NCBI RefSeq assembly: GCF_030913705.1
Contig: NZ_CP133190.1
Coordinates: forward strand, 5,791,501-5,855,500
Source of the DNA: Anaerocolumna sp. MB42-C2
Lineage (GTDB): Bacteria > Bacillota > Clostridia > Lachnospirales > Lachnospiraceae
Length of the DNA: 64,000 nucleotides
Direction of reading: 5' to 3'
Positions 26,757 through 36,235 of this stretch are shown here, in pieces. Each line of letters starts with the position of its first letter. Position 1 is the stretch's first letter. The translations under genes and the position numbers were made by a program. The notes below the pieces were generated by a model. The model was not told where the DNA came from and made no database searches. It saw only the letters and a program-made list of their open reading frames with translations.

Positions 26757-28550
26757 TTAATTACTCTCATTTAAAAACTCATATTGGGAGACAAATAAAT
26801 CATAATAGTAACCTTTTAGCTTCATCAATTCTTCGTGGTTACCCATTTCCTGAATGCTTCCGCCGTCCACATAAAGAATACAGGAAGAATTTTTAATGGT
26901 GGAAAGTCTATGGGCTATAATAAAAGAAGTTCTTCCCACTAACAGTTTGCTTAAACCTTCCTGTAACAGGATTTCCGTTTCCGTGTCGATACTGGAGGTG
27001 GCTTCATCCAGGATCAGGATTTTAGGGTCCGCCAGTAAAGCTCTTGCAAATGAAATTAACTGTCTTTGTCCTGCCGATAAACGGCTTCCCCGTTCATTTA
27101 CTTCGGTGTAATAACCATTATCCAGACTCATGATAAAATCGTGAGCACATACGGTTCTGGCAGCAGCCATTACCTGTTCATCCGTAGCTTCCATATTACC
27201 ATAACGAATATTATCCATAATCGTACCGGAGAAAATAAAACTGTCCTGGAGCATGACACCCATCTGTTTACGCAGAGATTTGATGGTTACCTTACTGATG
27301 TCGATTCCATCAATTAAGATCTCGCCGGAATCTAAGTTGTAAAAACGGCTGATCAGATTGATAATAGTTGATTTACCGGCACCGGTGGGACCAACGATTG
27401 CAAAGGATTCACCCTGATTTGTTATAAAACTGACTTTATTTAAGATACGGATGCCGTCTTCATAACTAAAACACACATCTTTAAATTCTACCGTACCTTT
27501 AATCGGAGGCATTTCCACAGCTCCCTCCATATCTTTAACCAGTACAGGCTCATCGATGGTTTCCATGATTCGCTCAAGATAAGAAATAGCAGTTAATAAG
27601 GAATTATAAAAGCTTGCAAGCGTATTAATCGGTGCCCAGAACCTTCCTATATAACCGGTAAATGCAATTAATACACCAATGGTTATCCCGGGTATCTGAT
27701 TATCAATCCAGGAAACACCCAGAATGTATATAGCGGCAGTTGTTAACATAGATATATTATCAATAGCCGGCCATAAAAGGAAATTTAAACGGACCGCATT
27801 CATCCAGGCTTTACTGTAGTTACCGCTTAAGCTGTTAAATATTTTAATATTTTCCTGTTCCCTAACAAAACTTTGGGTAACACGGATTCCGTTAATGCTT
27901 TCAGCTATGTAAGCATTTAAGTTGGAGGACTTATTACTGGAAATCTGCCAGGCAACTCTTTGCTTCTTCTTGATGATAAAGATCAATGCCATAAGTACCG
28001 GCAGTCCCAATAAACAGATTAAGGAGAGTCGGACATTAATGGACAGCATAAATGCAACGATAAAGAAAAGGCTGAATAAGTCTGTTATTGTATTTACGAT
28101 ACCGTTGGAAAGCAGATCACTTAAGCTGTTAACGTAGTTTACAACACGTACCTGTATTTTACCGTGGGGCCTGTCATCATAATAGGAAAAGGGCAGTTCC
28201 TGCAAATGATTAAAAATATCACTTCGGATCTGATGAATGATATTCTGTCCTAATCTGGTAGTTATATGGATCTTCATACGTAGAAATACTACTATAATTA
28301 AGTTGAACAGCAGCAGGAGTAAACTGATTGCTACAATTCCTCTTATATTTTTATTTGGTATGTAATCATCCATGATGGTCATTAATATTCTTGGGGTAAA
28401 CATACTTAAAGCACTGGATATTATCATCAGGATAATCGTAAAGGTCATATCTTTTCTATGAGGTTTAATGTAGGCATAAAGCCGTTTTAACTGTTCAAAG
28501 CTGAATTCGGACTGGAGAGTTTCATCAATATCATATTTATTTCTAGCCAT
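26757..28550 (-). CDS. ABC exporter half-transporter, catalytic subunit (BmrD/YheH-like)
   Basis: The 597-aa half-transporter has six membrane helices (residues ~35-320) and an ATPase domain with Walker A GPTGAGKST, a variant signature LSAGQRQ, Walker B LILDEATSS with its catalytic Glu, and His switch IAHRLS. It overlaps the end of the upstream partner by eight bases, and GGAGG lies before its ATG. The two should form a heterodimeric multidrug-type exporter. Confidence 0.9.
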   Translation of the reverse strand: MARNKYDIDETLQSEFSFEQLKRLYAYIKPHRKDMTFTIILMIISSALSMFTPRILMTIMDDYIPNKNIRGIVAISLLLLLFNLIIVVFLRMKIHITTRLGQNIIHQIRSDIFNHLQELPFSYYDDRPHGKIQVRVVNYVNSLSDLLSNGIVNTITDLFSLFFIVAFMLSINVRLSLICLLGLPVLMALIFIIKKKQRVAWQISSNKSSNLNAYIAESINGIRVTQSFVREQENIKIFNSLSGNYSKAWMNAVRLNFLLWPAIDNISMLTTAAIYILGVSWIDNQIPGITIGVLIAFTGYIGRFWAPINTLASFYNSLLTAISYLERIMETIDEPVLVKDMEGAVEMPPIKGTVEFKDVCFSYEDGIRILNKVSFITNQGESFAIVGPTGAGKSTIINLISRFYNLDSGEILIDGIDISKVTIKSLRKQMGVMLQDSFIFSGTIMDNIRYGNMEATDEQVMAAARTVCAHDFIMSLDNGYYTEVNERGSRLSAGQRQLISFARALLADPKILILDEATSSIDTETEILLQEGLSKLLVGRTSFIIAHRLSTIKNSSCILYVDGGSIQEMGNHEELMKLKGYYYDLFVSQYEFLNESN

Positions 28551-30306
28551 TGTATTTTCCTCCTTTTTGCTTTGTCTTTAAGTATTTATCAAATTCTCCG
28601 TATTGATGGTTAAATACGGTATGATAATATCCTTTCTTTGCAAGGAGGCTGTCATGATTACCGGATTCTACGATTTTGCCGTTATTAAGTACCAGAATGA
28701 CATCCGCATCTTTAATGGAAGAAATACGATGAGCAATAATAAATACGGTGCGGTTGGATAGAGCGCCTAATTCATTCTGAATATGAGCTTCTGTCTCCAT
28801 ATCTACAGCCGATGTCGTATCATCCAGTATTACTATGGATGGATTCTTAAGCAGGGCTCTTGCAAGGGAGATTCTTTGCTTTTGTCCGCCGGATAGTCCC
28901 ATACCGCGTTCGCCGACTATGGTGTCATATCCGTCGGGCATATTTTGTATAAATGCATCCGCATCCGCAATTCTGGCAGCTTCTTTTACTTCCTCAATGG
29001 TGCAGTTAGGATTCCCGTAAGCAATATTACCCTCGATGGTATCTGAAAATAAAAATACATCCTGCATAGCCATACCGATATTACTTCGCAAACGATATAA
29101 ATCCATATCTTTTATGTTAATTCCATCAATTGTTATTTGACCGTTCGTTACATCATAGAATCTGCATAATAGATTCATCAGTGTGGATTTACCGGAACCG
29201 GTCGCTCCGATGATACCTACTGTCTGACCGGGTTGTATTTTAAAATTAATGTCCGTTAAGATTACGTCATCTTCAGCACGGTAATTTACATGCTTAAATT
29301 CTATTTCTCCTTTTAAACGCTTACTTCCGATTGCATTTCCTGGAGTCTTAATAACGGGTTCTTCCTTAATGGTAGTGTATATTTTCTCAACTGAGGTTAC
29401 AAATCTTTGATAATCATTGGCCAGCCAGCCTGCCATTCTTAAAGGATTATTTAACATCCATAAGTATCCGCTTACCGTAACCAGTTTACCAAGGGTAATG
29501 GAGCCTTTTACCACCATAATACCGCCTGCTAAGTAAAGAATGAAAGTCAGGGAGCTGGATAGAAATTCAAACACAGGAACATATTTGCGCCAGATTGCAG
29601 CAGCATTTAATTCTGCATCACGGTATCCGTCATTTTCTTTATTAAATTTTTCTATCTCAAAATCTTCTTTTGCGAAAGCTTTTACGACCCGGTTACCGCT
29701 GACATTTTCCTGAACAGCGGTGTTTAAACTTGAAAAGTGCTTACGAATGTTATGGAAAGCCGGTTTAATCGCTTTTAATTGCTTTGAAGTAATGAACACG
29801 GTAATCGGCATTACCGCGATCATACACAAAGCTAAGCGGTAATCAACCGTAAAAATCATTATCAGTGCAAAGCATAACAGTAATGCATTTTCATAGATGG
29901 AATAGATTACAAAAGCCACAAAGTGGCGGATTGCATCCATATCACCTGTCTGTCTGGACATCAGATCACCGGTACGGTTTTTGTTATAAAAGGTAAAATC
30001 TTCTTCCAGAAAACGTCGATATACATAATCACGCATAGTATAGAGCATTTTCTGGGAAGTAGTCTCAAACATATATAAATATGTATATCGAATAATGGAC
30101 CTTACCAGTGTGGTAATAATCAGGAGTAATACTAAGTGTAACAGTAACTCCTTGTGTCCCCCCTTGATTACATCATCCACTATAATACCGGAAATATATG
30201 GGTTAATAATAGTAAGACCGGATGCGATGGTAACCAGAATGAGTGCAATAATTAAATTGAGCCGGTATTTTTTCAAAAATGAAAAAAACCATTGTATAGC
30301 AGTCAT
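28543..30306 (-). CDS. ABC exporter half-transporter, degenerate-site subunit (BmrC/YheI-like)
   Basis: The ~587-aa half-transporter has six membrane helices and an ATPase domain with Walker A GATGSGKST, consensus signature LSGGQKQR and Walker B VILDDTTSA. The catalytic glutamate is replaced by Asp, as in the inactive site of heterodimeric exporters such as BmrCD, so ATP is hydrolysed asymmetrically. I start it at ATG 30306 behind GGGGAGG; the in-frame ATG at 30342 has no ribosome site. It is the first gene of the pair. Confidence 0.88.
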   Translation of the reverse strand: MTAIQWFFSFLKKYRLNLIIALILVTIASGLTIINPYISGIIVDDVIKGGHKELLLHLVLLLIITTLVRSIIRYTYLYMFETTSQKMLYTMRDYVYRRFLEEDFTFYNKNRTGDLMSRQTGDMDAIRHFVAFVIYSIYENALLLCFALIMIFTVDYRLALCMIAVMPITVFITSKQLKAIKPAFHNIRKHFSSLNTAVQENVSGNRVVKAFAKEDFEIEKFNKENDGYRDAELNAAAIWRKYVPVFEFLSSSLTFILYLAGGIMVVKGSITLGKLVTVSGYLWMLNNPLRMAGWLANDYQRFVTSVEKIYTTIKEEPVIKTPGNAIGSKRLKGEIEFKHVNYRAEDDVILTDINFKIQPGQTVGIIGATGSGKSTLMNLLCRFYDVTNGQITIDGINIKDMDLYRLRSNIGMAMQDVFLFSDTIEGNIAYGNPNCTIEEVKEAARIADADAFIQNMPDGYDTIVGERGMGLSGGQKQRISLARALLKNPSIVILDDTTSAVDMETEAHIQNELGALSNRTVFIIAHRISSIKDADVILVLNNGKIVESGNHDSLLAKKGYYHTVFNHQYGEFDKYLKTKQKGGKYNG

Positions 30307-30548
30307 AAATAAAATGTCCTCCCCTTTTTTCTTCTGTGTCATTACGATTCTGTTCCATTATATTATTATAAAATATTTTTAAAATGTACTTTGTTATTTA
30401 AAACATGTCAAATGTTATAATAGGGAAAATTTTCGTTAAATATTTAACAGTGTTTTATAGTATATAATTTATTTTATTTAAGATAAGTCCGAAATAAAAA
30501 AAGATAAAATAGTACAAAAAATGTGTTTTTCAATTGGTAAAAAGGTGT

Positions 30549-30654
30549 TATAATAAATTATAGTTCTAAAGCAACGAATACCAAACCTGTCAGCAGGTCA
30601 CAGACTAATTGTCGTAGGTATAATTCTTGCTAGCAAAGATGAGGAGGGTATCGT
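30549..30654 (+). promoter_or_regulatory. Promoter and structured leader of the AraC/nitroreductase region
   Basis: TATAAT at 30549-30554 is followed by ~95 bases with nested pairing: GAATACC (from 30576) with GGTATAATTC (from 30617) outside and CCTG/CAGG inside. I recognise no known riboswitch. The remaining 30307-30548 gap is AT-rich with nothing evident. Confidence 0.3.
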
Positions 30655-31518
30655 ATGTGCCAGCATCAATTTGATATAACCTATAATGACTTAAATCCAA
30701 CCATATTTTTTGCCAGTAAGCAGAAGATGATAACGGAATCTGTCTATCATGATCATGATTTTACTGAATTAACTTATATATTATCAGGCAAGGGGAAGTA
30801 TTTAGTAGAGGGGAACGTGTATGATGTGGAAGCCGGGGATATCATTATATGCAATCCGGGAATAAAACATCAAAATATACTGGTTAATCCCAAAGAACCT
30901 ACCGTAGAATTTTTTGCAGGTTTTACAGATTTTCATTTTAAAAATATGCCTCCTAATTCTATTATTTTAAGAGATGGAGGATATATCCTTCATACCACTT
31001 CTGAAATAAAGCAGGATATTTCAAGGCACTGTTTTGAAATGCTGGCTGAAAATGAATCCTGCCAGGTGGGCAAATATTTTATGTTAAAAGCGCATTTAAT
31101 ACAGATCTTATTATTAATGATTCGTGATATAACGGAAGCCCAGGATAATAATCAGAAAGGCTGTAATTTTGAGTCCTATAATAAAAGTTATGCTGTAAAA
31201 AAGATAATAAATTATTTAAATGAAAATTATGAAAACAAGATATCTTTAGATCAAATTGCACATAATATGTATCTGAGTCCAGTGTATATCTCTAAGATTT
31301 TTAAAGAGGAAACCGGTGAATCACCGATTAATTACTTAATAAAAATCCGGTTGGAAAAAGCAAGAGATATATTGCTTACTTCAGAGGGCGGCAGTATCAA
31401 GAGCATAGCCAATAGTGTGGGATATGAAGATGTTTACCATTTCAGCAAGTTATTCAAGAAATACTATGGTATATCACCTCTTTATTACAAGAAGATTGCT
31501 TTGGAAAAGCATGCCTGA
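30655..31518 (+). CDS. AraC-family regulator with N-terminal cupin domain
   Basis: The 287-aa protein has an N-terminal cupin sensor (about 15-100; GKGKYLVEGNVYDVEAGDIIICNPGIKHQN) and a C-terminal AraC double helix-turn-helix (about 185-283; LSPVYISKIFKEETG). Regulators of this build normally respond to sugars. GAGGAGGG precedes the ATG. The nitroreductase-like gene follows 55 bases later and may be a target. Confidence 0.88.
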   Translation: MCQHQFDITYNDLNPTIFFASKQKMITESVYHDHDFTELTYILSGKGKYLVEGNVYDVEAGDIIICNPGIKHQNILVNPKEPTVEFFAGFTDFHFKNMPPNSIILRDGGYILHTTSEIKQDISRHCFEMLAENESCQVGKYFMLKAHLIQILLLMIRDITEAQDNNQKGCNFESYNKSYAVKKIINYLNENYENKISLDQIAHNMYLSPVYISKIFKEETGESPINYLIKIRLEKARDILLTSEGGSIKSIANSVGYEDVYHFSKLFKKYYGISPLYYKKIALEKHA

Positions 31519-31573
31519 TCCAAAACAAATGTAGTTAAAAGATATTTATTTAAGCGTGGAATTGGAGTCATCT

Positions 31574-32341
31574 ATGAATTTATATGAAGCAATATTTGTT
31601 AGAAAAACAGTAAGAAAATACAAGACAGAACCTTTGGAACAATCGACACTTGATAATATTATGGATTTCGCAGATAATACACTTAAGTTATTTGAGGGTA
31701 TTATTGTTGAATATAAAATAATGAATCATTCGGATATGAAAAAGAATTTTAGTGGTGCATTAACATACAGAGCACCTCATTATCTAACTCTATATTCTGA
31801 AAATGTATCCGGTTACCAGATGAATGCAGGGTATCTGCTCCAGCAGATTTCGTTGTATTTGACTGCGAAAGGGATCGGCTCCTGTTATTTGGGTATGCTA
31901 AAACCCAAGAAAGTGAAACAGGATGGTTCTAAACTGGAATATGTCATTACTTTGGCTTTCGGTAAAGCAGAGAATGAGGTATACCGTTCCTCCGATAAAG
32001 CAAAACGTCTACCGATGGATGATATCGCGATTTTTAAAAGCGAAGTAAACCGGAATATTAAAACTATGATTCAGGCAGCACGTCTGTCTCCATCCAGTAT
32101 GAACAGCCAGCCTTGGAGATTAGTGGTTTATGATAACCGAATTCATATCTTCTGTAAAAAGAATATGTTTTTAAACGGTGTTTTAAACGAAATCAAATTA
32201 ATTGATATCGGTATATGTCTTGCACATCTCCTGGTAACAGCAGAAGAACTGTGGGTAGATGTTAAGGTGATTCATCTGGATAATATCAGCAGCATTGCTT
32301 TTAAGAAAAATGATTATGTTATTAGTATCAAAGTGTGTTAA
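31574..32341 (+). CDS. Nitroreductase-family protein (TM1586 type)
   Basis: The ~255-aa protein is a single-chain tandem nitroreductase fold: MNLYEAIFVRKTVRKY at the start matches the FMN-binding Arg region, and SPSSMNSQPWRLVVYD in the second half is the usual substrate/FMN motif. It would be an FMN oxidoreductase of unknown substrate. Start ATG 31574 is chosen over GTG 31556 because TTGGAG precedes it. Confidence 0.78.
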   Translation: MNLYEAIFVRKTVRKYKTEPLEQSTLDNIMDFADNTLKLFEGIIVEYKIMNHSDMKKNFSGALTYRAPHYLTLYSENVSGYQMNAGYLLQQISLYLTAKGIGSCYLGMLKPKKVKQDGSKLEYVITLAFGKAENEVYRSSDKAKRLPMDDIAIFKSEVNRNIKTMIQAARLSPSSMNSQPWRLVVYDNRIHIFCKKNMFLNGVLNEIKLIDIGICLAHLLVTAEELWVDVKVIHLDNISSIAFKKNDYVISIKVC

Positions 32342-32458
32342 TTTCATGAAAAAAATATATTAAATAAATAATTAAAAAAGTATTGACAAACCATTCAAAT
32401 TATATTATACTATGTCATGTGCTTGAGAGAAACACAAAAAAATAAAAACACATGATAT

Positions 32459-32530
32459 GCGCGAGTGGCTCAGTGGTGGAGTATCGCCTTGCCAAGGCGA
32501 GGGTCGCGGGTTCGAATCCCGTCTCGCGCT
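32459..32530 (+). tRNA. tRNA-Gly (anticodon GCC)
   Basis: The 72-nt cloverleaf has acceptor GCGCGAG/CTCGCGC with discriminator T, an anticodon stem TCGCC/GGCGA around TTGCCAA and a T-loop TTCGAATC. CCA is not encoded. Its 3' part is the integration target of the element array that follows: the last 20 bases plus TA recur six times to 47521. Confidence 0.97.
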
Positions 32531-32534
32531 TAAT

Positions 32535-32570
32535 AAAAAAGGATTCTTCGTTAGAAGAGTCCTTTTTTTT
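32535..32570 (+). terminator. Terminator after tRNA-Gly
   Basis: AAAAAAGGATTCTTC pairs with GAAGAGTCCTTTTTT around GTTA, directly after the tRNA. Confidence 0.8.
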
Positions 32571-32616
32571 ATTCAAATACCAGACAAGAATTGAACTCAT
32601 ACGAGAATAGACTTAA

Positions 32617-32662
32617 GGAGAATGCGCCAGCATTCTCCGGCGGCTTTGCAGAGCAATGCCGC
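32617..32662 (+). repeat. Hairpin-plus-tail motif shared with 61797
   Basis: GGAGAATG pairs with CATTCTCC and is followed by a GGCGGCTTTGCAGAGC tail. A closely similar hairpin and tail occurs at 61797-61835. Here it sits in the 148-base remnant between the tRNA and the first att copy. Confidence 0.4.
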
Positions 32663-32678
32663 TGCGAGGAGTCGCGGG

Positions 32679-32700
32679 TTCGGATCCCGTCTCGCGCTTA
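32679..32700 (+). repeat. att copy 1
   Basis: Twenty-two bases match the tRNA-Gly 3' end with one change (TTCGGATC for TTCGAATC). Left flank continues the T-arm match back to GTCGCGGG. Confidence 0.85.
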
Positions 32701-32725
32701 ACTTAATTCGTCAGAAGTTCTTTAT

Positions 32726-34075
32726 TTAAAAGGCTTCTGGCGATTTTTCATTTCTGGAGTTTTGAGTACGCATGAGTACGTCGCTTCCGTTCATACCCGA
32801 AAGAGCATTCACAATCTGTCTTGATGTCTTCTGCTTTCCTTGGTTATTCAGTATGTAGGTACGAGTGGTAGCTTCATCATTGTGACCAAGAGACCATTGA
32901 ATGTCTTCAATTTCCACTTTTTTTCTTCTCATTTCAGATGCTACCGTTCTGCGAATATCATGAGTAGATTTGACTTCAATTCCTGCACGTCTGCACTGAG
33001 CACGGATACAGTTATCGACCTCACGAATCTTGGTTCTACCTTCTTTATCACAGAAGATAAAATCACCATCCGAATACCCTGCTTCCTCATTGATACGCTT
33101 AACCGTCTGAAACAGATTAATTTCATAATCACTTAAAGGGAGATACCGGTCACCAGCAGGGCTTTTCTTCTTCGTATACTCACAGATAGCTACTTTGAGT
33201 TTCCCGTTTTCATCTTCAACACGACTTTCCATCCGATGAATATGTATTTCTCTGGCTTCCCAATCAATATCCGACCATTTAAGAGCAACCGCCTCACCTA
33301 TCCTAAGACCAAGCTTGAACAGAAGAAATACCACATAGGCATCCGTCTCATATGGCATCTGCATTAATCGCTTGTTCAGTTGTCGAAATAGTTTTTCCTT
33401 TTCCTCTGGGAGATACACCCGACTTTCGTCCTTCGGATTATTCGGCGGCTTGCAGCCATTCAACTTGATTTCGACGTCATCATATGGATTTGACAAGATT
33501 AATCCTTTTTTCTTGGCATATTTCATCAGGTCTTTGAAAATCAGCTTCATATTGTCCAGTTCTTTCTTGGTCAAATCATATTCACTGATGCAGCCATGAA
33601 AGAAACCCTCGATGTCATCAACAGTGATTCTGTCAATGGATTTTCTAATAATTTTAGCTTTTTCATAATACTTTTCCCAATGATTGCGGTTTCTTTGAAT
33701 CGTCCTGCTACTCAAATTCATTCCCTTACGCTTCTCTACCCATAGCGGATACAGAATTTCCAAGGTTTCTTTCTTTACTGGAAAATAAATATTGTATAGT
33801 TTCTGATATATCCCATCTTCGGTGTAAGAAGTTATTTTAACCCTCTTATTCACCTCTGTATCTTGGATATAGGTCATCCAGCGTCCACCATCTTTAATTG
33901 GTGGTGTTATCTGATATGGATGCTTCTGTAATACTTTTTCTTTCTTCATTTCTTTCACTATACTTTCCAGCTCATCCGACTTCATTGTACCGCAGGTAAA
34001 GTATTCTTTCAAAAGGTTTTTCTCTTCAAGATTGATTTGTTTCATAAAATGCCTCACTTCAGAATAAGATGGCAT
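32726..34075 (-). CDS. Tyrosine recombinase, type A integrase (copy 1)
   Basis: The 449-aa integrase has an N-terminal region, a core-binding domain (about 105-190) and a catalytic domain (225-415) with Arg258 (LGLRIGEAV), His372-x-x-Arg375 (HDIRRT), His398 (LGHND) and nucleophile Tyr407 (TTRTYI). It should integrate and excise element A1 at the tRNA-Gly att site 26 bases from its stop. The last codons (432-437) double as GAGTAC arm repeats. It differs from the copy at 40827 at about 18 residues. It appears fully functional. Confidence 0.92.
   Translation of the reverse strand: MPSYSEVRHFMKQINLEEKNLLKEYFTCGTMKSDELESIVKEMKKEKVLQKHPYQITPPIKDGGRWMTYIQDTEVNKRVKITSYTEDGIYQKLYNIYFPVKKETLEILYPLWVEKRKGMNLSSRTIQRNRNHWEKYYEKAKIIRKSIDRITVDDIEGFFHGCISEYDLTKKELDNMKLIFKDLMKYAKKKGLILSNPYDDVEIKLNGCKPPNNPKDESRVYLPEEKEKLFRQLNKRLMQMPYETDAYVVFLLFKLGLRIGEAVALKWSDIDWEAREIHIHRMESRVEDENGKLKVAICEYTKKKSPAGDRYLPLSDYEINLFQTVKRINEEAGYSDGDFIFCDKEGRTKIREVDNCIRAQCRRAGIEVKSTHDIRRTVASEMRRKKVEIEDIQWSLGHNDEATTRTYILNNQGKQKTSRQIVNALSGMNGSDVLMRTQNSRNEKSPEAF
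32764..32780. repeat. Type A left arm repeats (element A1)
   Basis: Two direct GAGTACG copies ten bases apart lie inside the 3' end of the integrase gene, 64 bases from the att core; the same hexamer pair recurs at the far end (36870). Confidence 0.6.
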
Positions 34076-34146
34076 TTTTGTTTGTTATCATTTTTAAAAT
34101 TTTGTTTGCTATTTTTGTTTCTATGCCTCAATTTAAATATGCAAGA

Positions 34147-35030
34147 TTATTTTGAAAACAAAGCATTATTCAGGTAATGTTCAGCAATGACGCTGATTCT
34201 TGTTATGTCCAAGTGCTTTTGAAGTGATTTTCATCGCTTCTTTGTCATACCAGACGCCCTTCTTATCCTTCCGGCAATAATAACGGTCACATTTCGGTAT
34301 CTGGTCAAGCGGTCTTGCATTCGCAAGATAGATAGCTGTTGCATAATCACCCCTGTAGGAATGAATATCCGCTGCATTATGTATCTTATTCCAGACCTTT
34401 TTATCCCCTGCCTCATTCATTTTACGGATAACCAAGTCATTATTCTCAATCACAGGAACTTCACGATATTTCCCACCCTTAGAACCAGAGCGGACGATAA
34501 TATAATACTTCCCATCTTCTTCTTTCAGACAGTTTCCCATCAAAGCAGAAAGTTCTGCACGTCTTAATCCCGTGGCACAGCAGAATTCAACAAGTTCCTT
34601 ATTCTTTGTTTCTGAGAAATGTGAATCCCGTTTCTTGGTCCCACGACTTCTTTTGATATTCACTCTTAATCTCTCATCTGTTTTTATAAATTCAGCGGTA
34701 GAACATCCGAAGATCTTGGCGAGGGAGCTTGCTTCATAATTTCTGCGTACTTGCAGAGAGAGCTTTACGGCTTTCCAGCCATTCATCAACATGGCTTCTG
34801 CATTGTTCTAAGGTTTTACACCGATATTTTTCTTTGCACCAGAGAACAAAATAGCAACCATGTTTTAAATAACTATGGTAGGTTTCCCAGCTATAGATAT
34901 AATTCGATGTAATTTCTTTTCTCTCATTTTCAGAAAGCTTATCCTGGTGTTTGGAACGACCAATTGCAAGCTTACTGTCCAAAGCTTGTTTCACTTGGTC
35001 AACTAGAGATTTTTTATTCTTGTGTGACAT
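34147..35030 (-). pseudogene. Second tyrosine recombinase of element A1, two frameshifts
   Basis: The N-terminal part (MSHKNKKSLVDQ..., from 35030) runs to TQKL then stops, while EASSLAKIFG continues in another frame after one extra base near 34737. The catalytic part has GLRRAEL (Arg) and HSYRGD (His-x-x-Arg) and reaches ALGHN; one extra A near 34203 then shifts it to a stop, although the next frame reads RISVIAEHYL with the expected nucleophile Tyr and ends at 34147. It was probably a partner recombinase of the upstream-reading integrase. The second shift is shared with the copy at 42248. Confidence 0.7.
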
Positions 35031-35397
35031 AATAATTCCTTTCTCACTTATTTCGTGAATAAAAACATAATCAATGGGTATCTGTTAAAGCTAAGCACAA
35101 CCCACTCTTATTTATACAATCTTATGGACGATTGTTTTTGCCACGAAACACTTTGTGTTCCAGAAAGAAAAGTAATAAAGGGTTCTTTCATTCCCTACCA
35201 TGCTTCTTTGGCGGAGTCGCATGGTGAAATCTCCTTTGAGATGATAATTAAGTACAAGGATGTTTTTTCATCCTTCAACTCATTTTGTTTTGTTAATATA
35301 AATTAACAAAACTCAATTTGTTTGTTTCTCCTTTCGTCTTTGATGCTAAGAATATGATTGAATCACTTGTTCGATATTTGAAAAAATGGCATAAAAA

Positions 35398-35450
35398 ATC
35401 CAATAACCGTTTACCCATACATAAATGTGATGTGTAACCGTAATTGGGAT
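35398..35450. repeat. Type A backbone hairpin, copy 1
   Basis: AATCCAATAACCG and CGTAATTGGGATT arms face each other around TTTACCCAT...ATGTGTAAC. The same inverted repeat occurs at 42617, 50488 and, diverged, 51331, each time before a cargo gene. The surrounding gap 35031-35754 also holds an AAGGATG/CATCCTT hairpin and a TTTTGTTAAT/ATTAACAAAA dyad shared with element A2. Confidence 0.7.
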
Positions 35451-35754
35451 TGGCTGGAAGAAACAAAAGAATTAGCGCTTAATAAAATATATAATTTGTG
35501 CACTTGCAGGTTGCTAAAATGAACTTATAAGTTGGTAGATGTTAATTGATGGACTTATTATAATGATATATACAATATTCTATTATTTCTATGAGGTACT
35601 TAATGAAAAAGCTCTGTCAGATAATATTATTTGTATTGAACGTATGTTCTCGTTGAGCTATAATAGGACTTAGGAAGTGGGGGTTTTTATGATATATCAA
35701 AGGCAGTTTAGGGATAGACCAGCAATATTAGTTTAGTATAATAGGAGGTATATG

Positions 35755-36120
35755 ATGTTTAGATTAGGAATAATTGAGGAAAGTTTAAAAAGTAAAAAAA
35801 CATTAAATTTAGTAAAACCTTATTTCTTTTCACAAAGAATTGAAAATGTATCAGAGGACGAATATGCAACATGGCATATAAATGAGTACCATGTACCAGA
35901 TGAAAATATTGAGGAACTATTAAACATACTGAAGGATGAGGTAAAACTTACATGGTATGTTCATGCTTTTAGCGATAATCAATTATATGTTGTGCTACCA
36001 GGTAAATTCTTTTCTATATCATCACTGAGAGATGATACTTGGAATGAAATGATTGAGTATGGTGTTAAGGTAGCTAATGTTGATAGATATTTTTTAGAGA
36101 CTATACCTTTACATGTTTGA
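35755..36120 (+). CDS. Hypothetical cargo protein of element A1 (121 aa)
   Basis: The protein starts MFRLGIIEESLKSKKTLN behind AGGAGG (six bases) and has a mixed alpha/beta look without membrane segments. I recognise no family. Its position after the backbone hairpin is the cargo slot of a type A element. Confidence 0.6.
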   Translation: MFRLGIIEESLKSKKTLNLVKPYFFSQRIENVSEDEYATWHINEYHVPDENIEELLNILKDEVKLTWYVHAFSDNQLYVVLPGKFFSISSLRDDTWNEMIEYGVKVANVDRYFLETIPLHV

Positions 36121-36235
36121 TTTTTAAAGATGTACTAATAAACAAGAAGTAGGATGTCATCCTCCTTCAAATGAGTTAATACCAATATAATTATCTAACA
36201 GAGCTTTGCTATTAAAACAAAAGGTTGGTATAAGA

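Noticed and set aside
32415-32600. 61-codon minus-strand frame over the tRNA
   Set aside because: It is antisense to tRNA-Gly and its terminator.
32671-32700. A second tRNA-Gly gene
   Set aside because: Only the T-arm and acceptor 3' half are present; there is no anticodon arm.
35055-35306. 83-codon plus-strand frame in element A1
   Set aside because: It runs through backbone hairpins that also exist in A2, where the frame is not kept.
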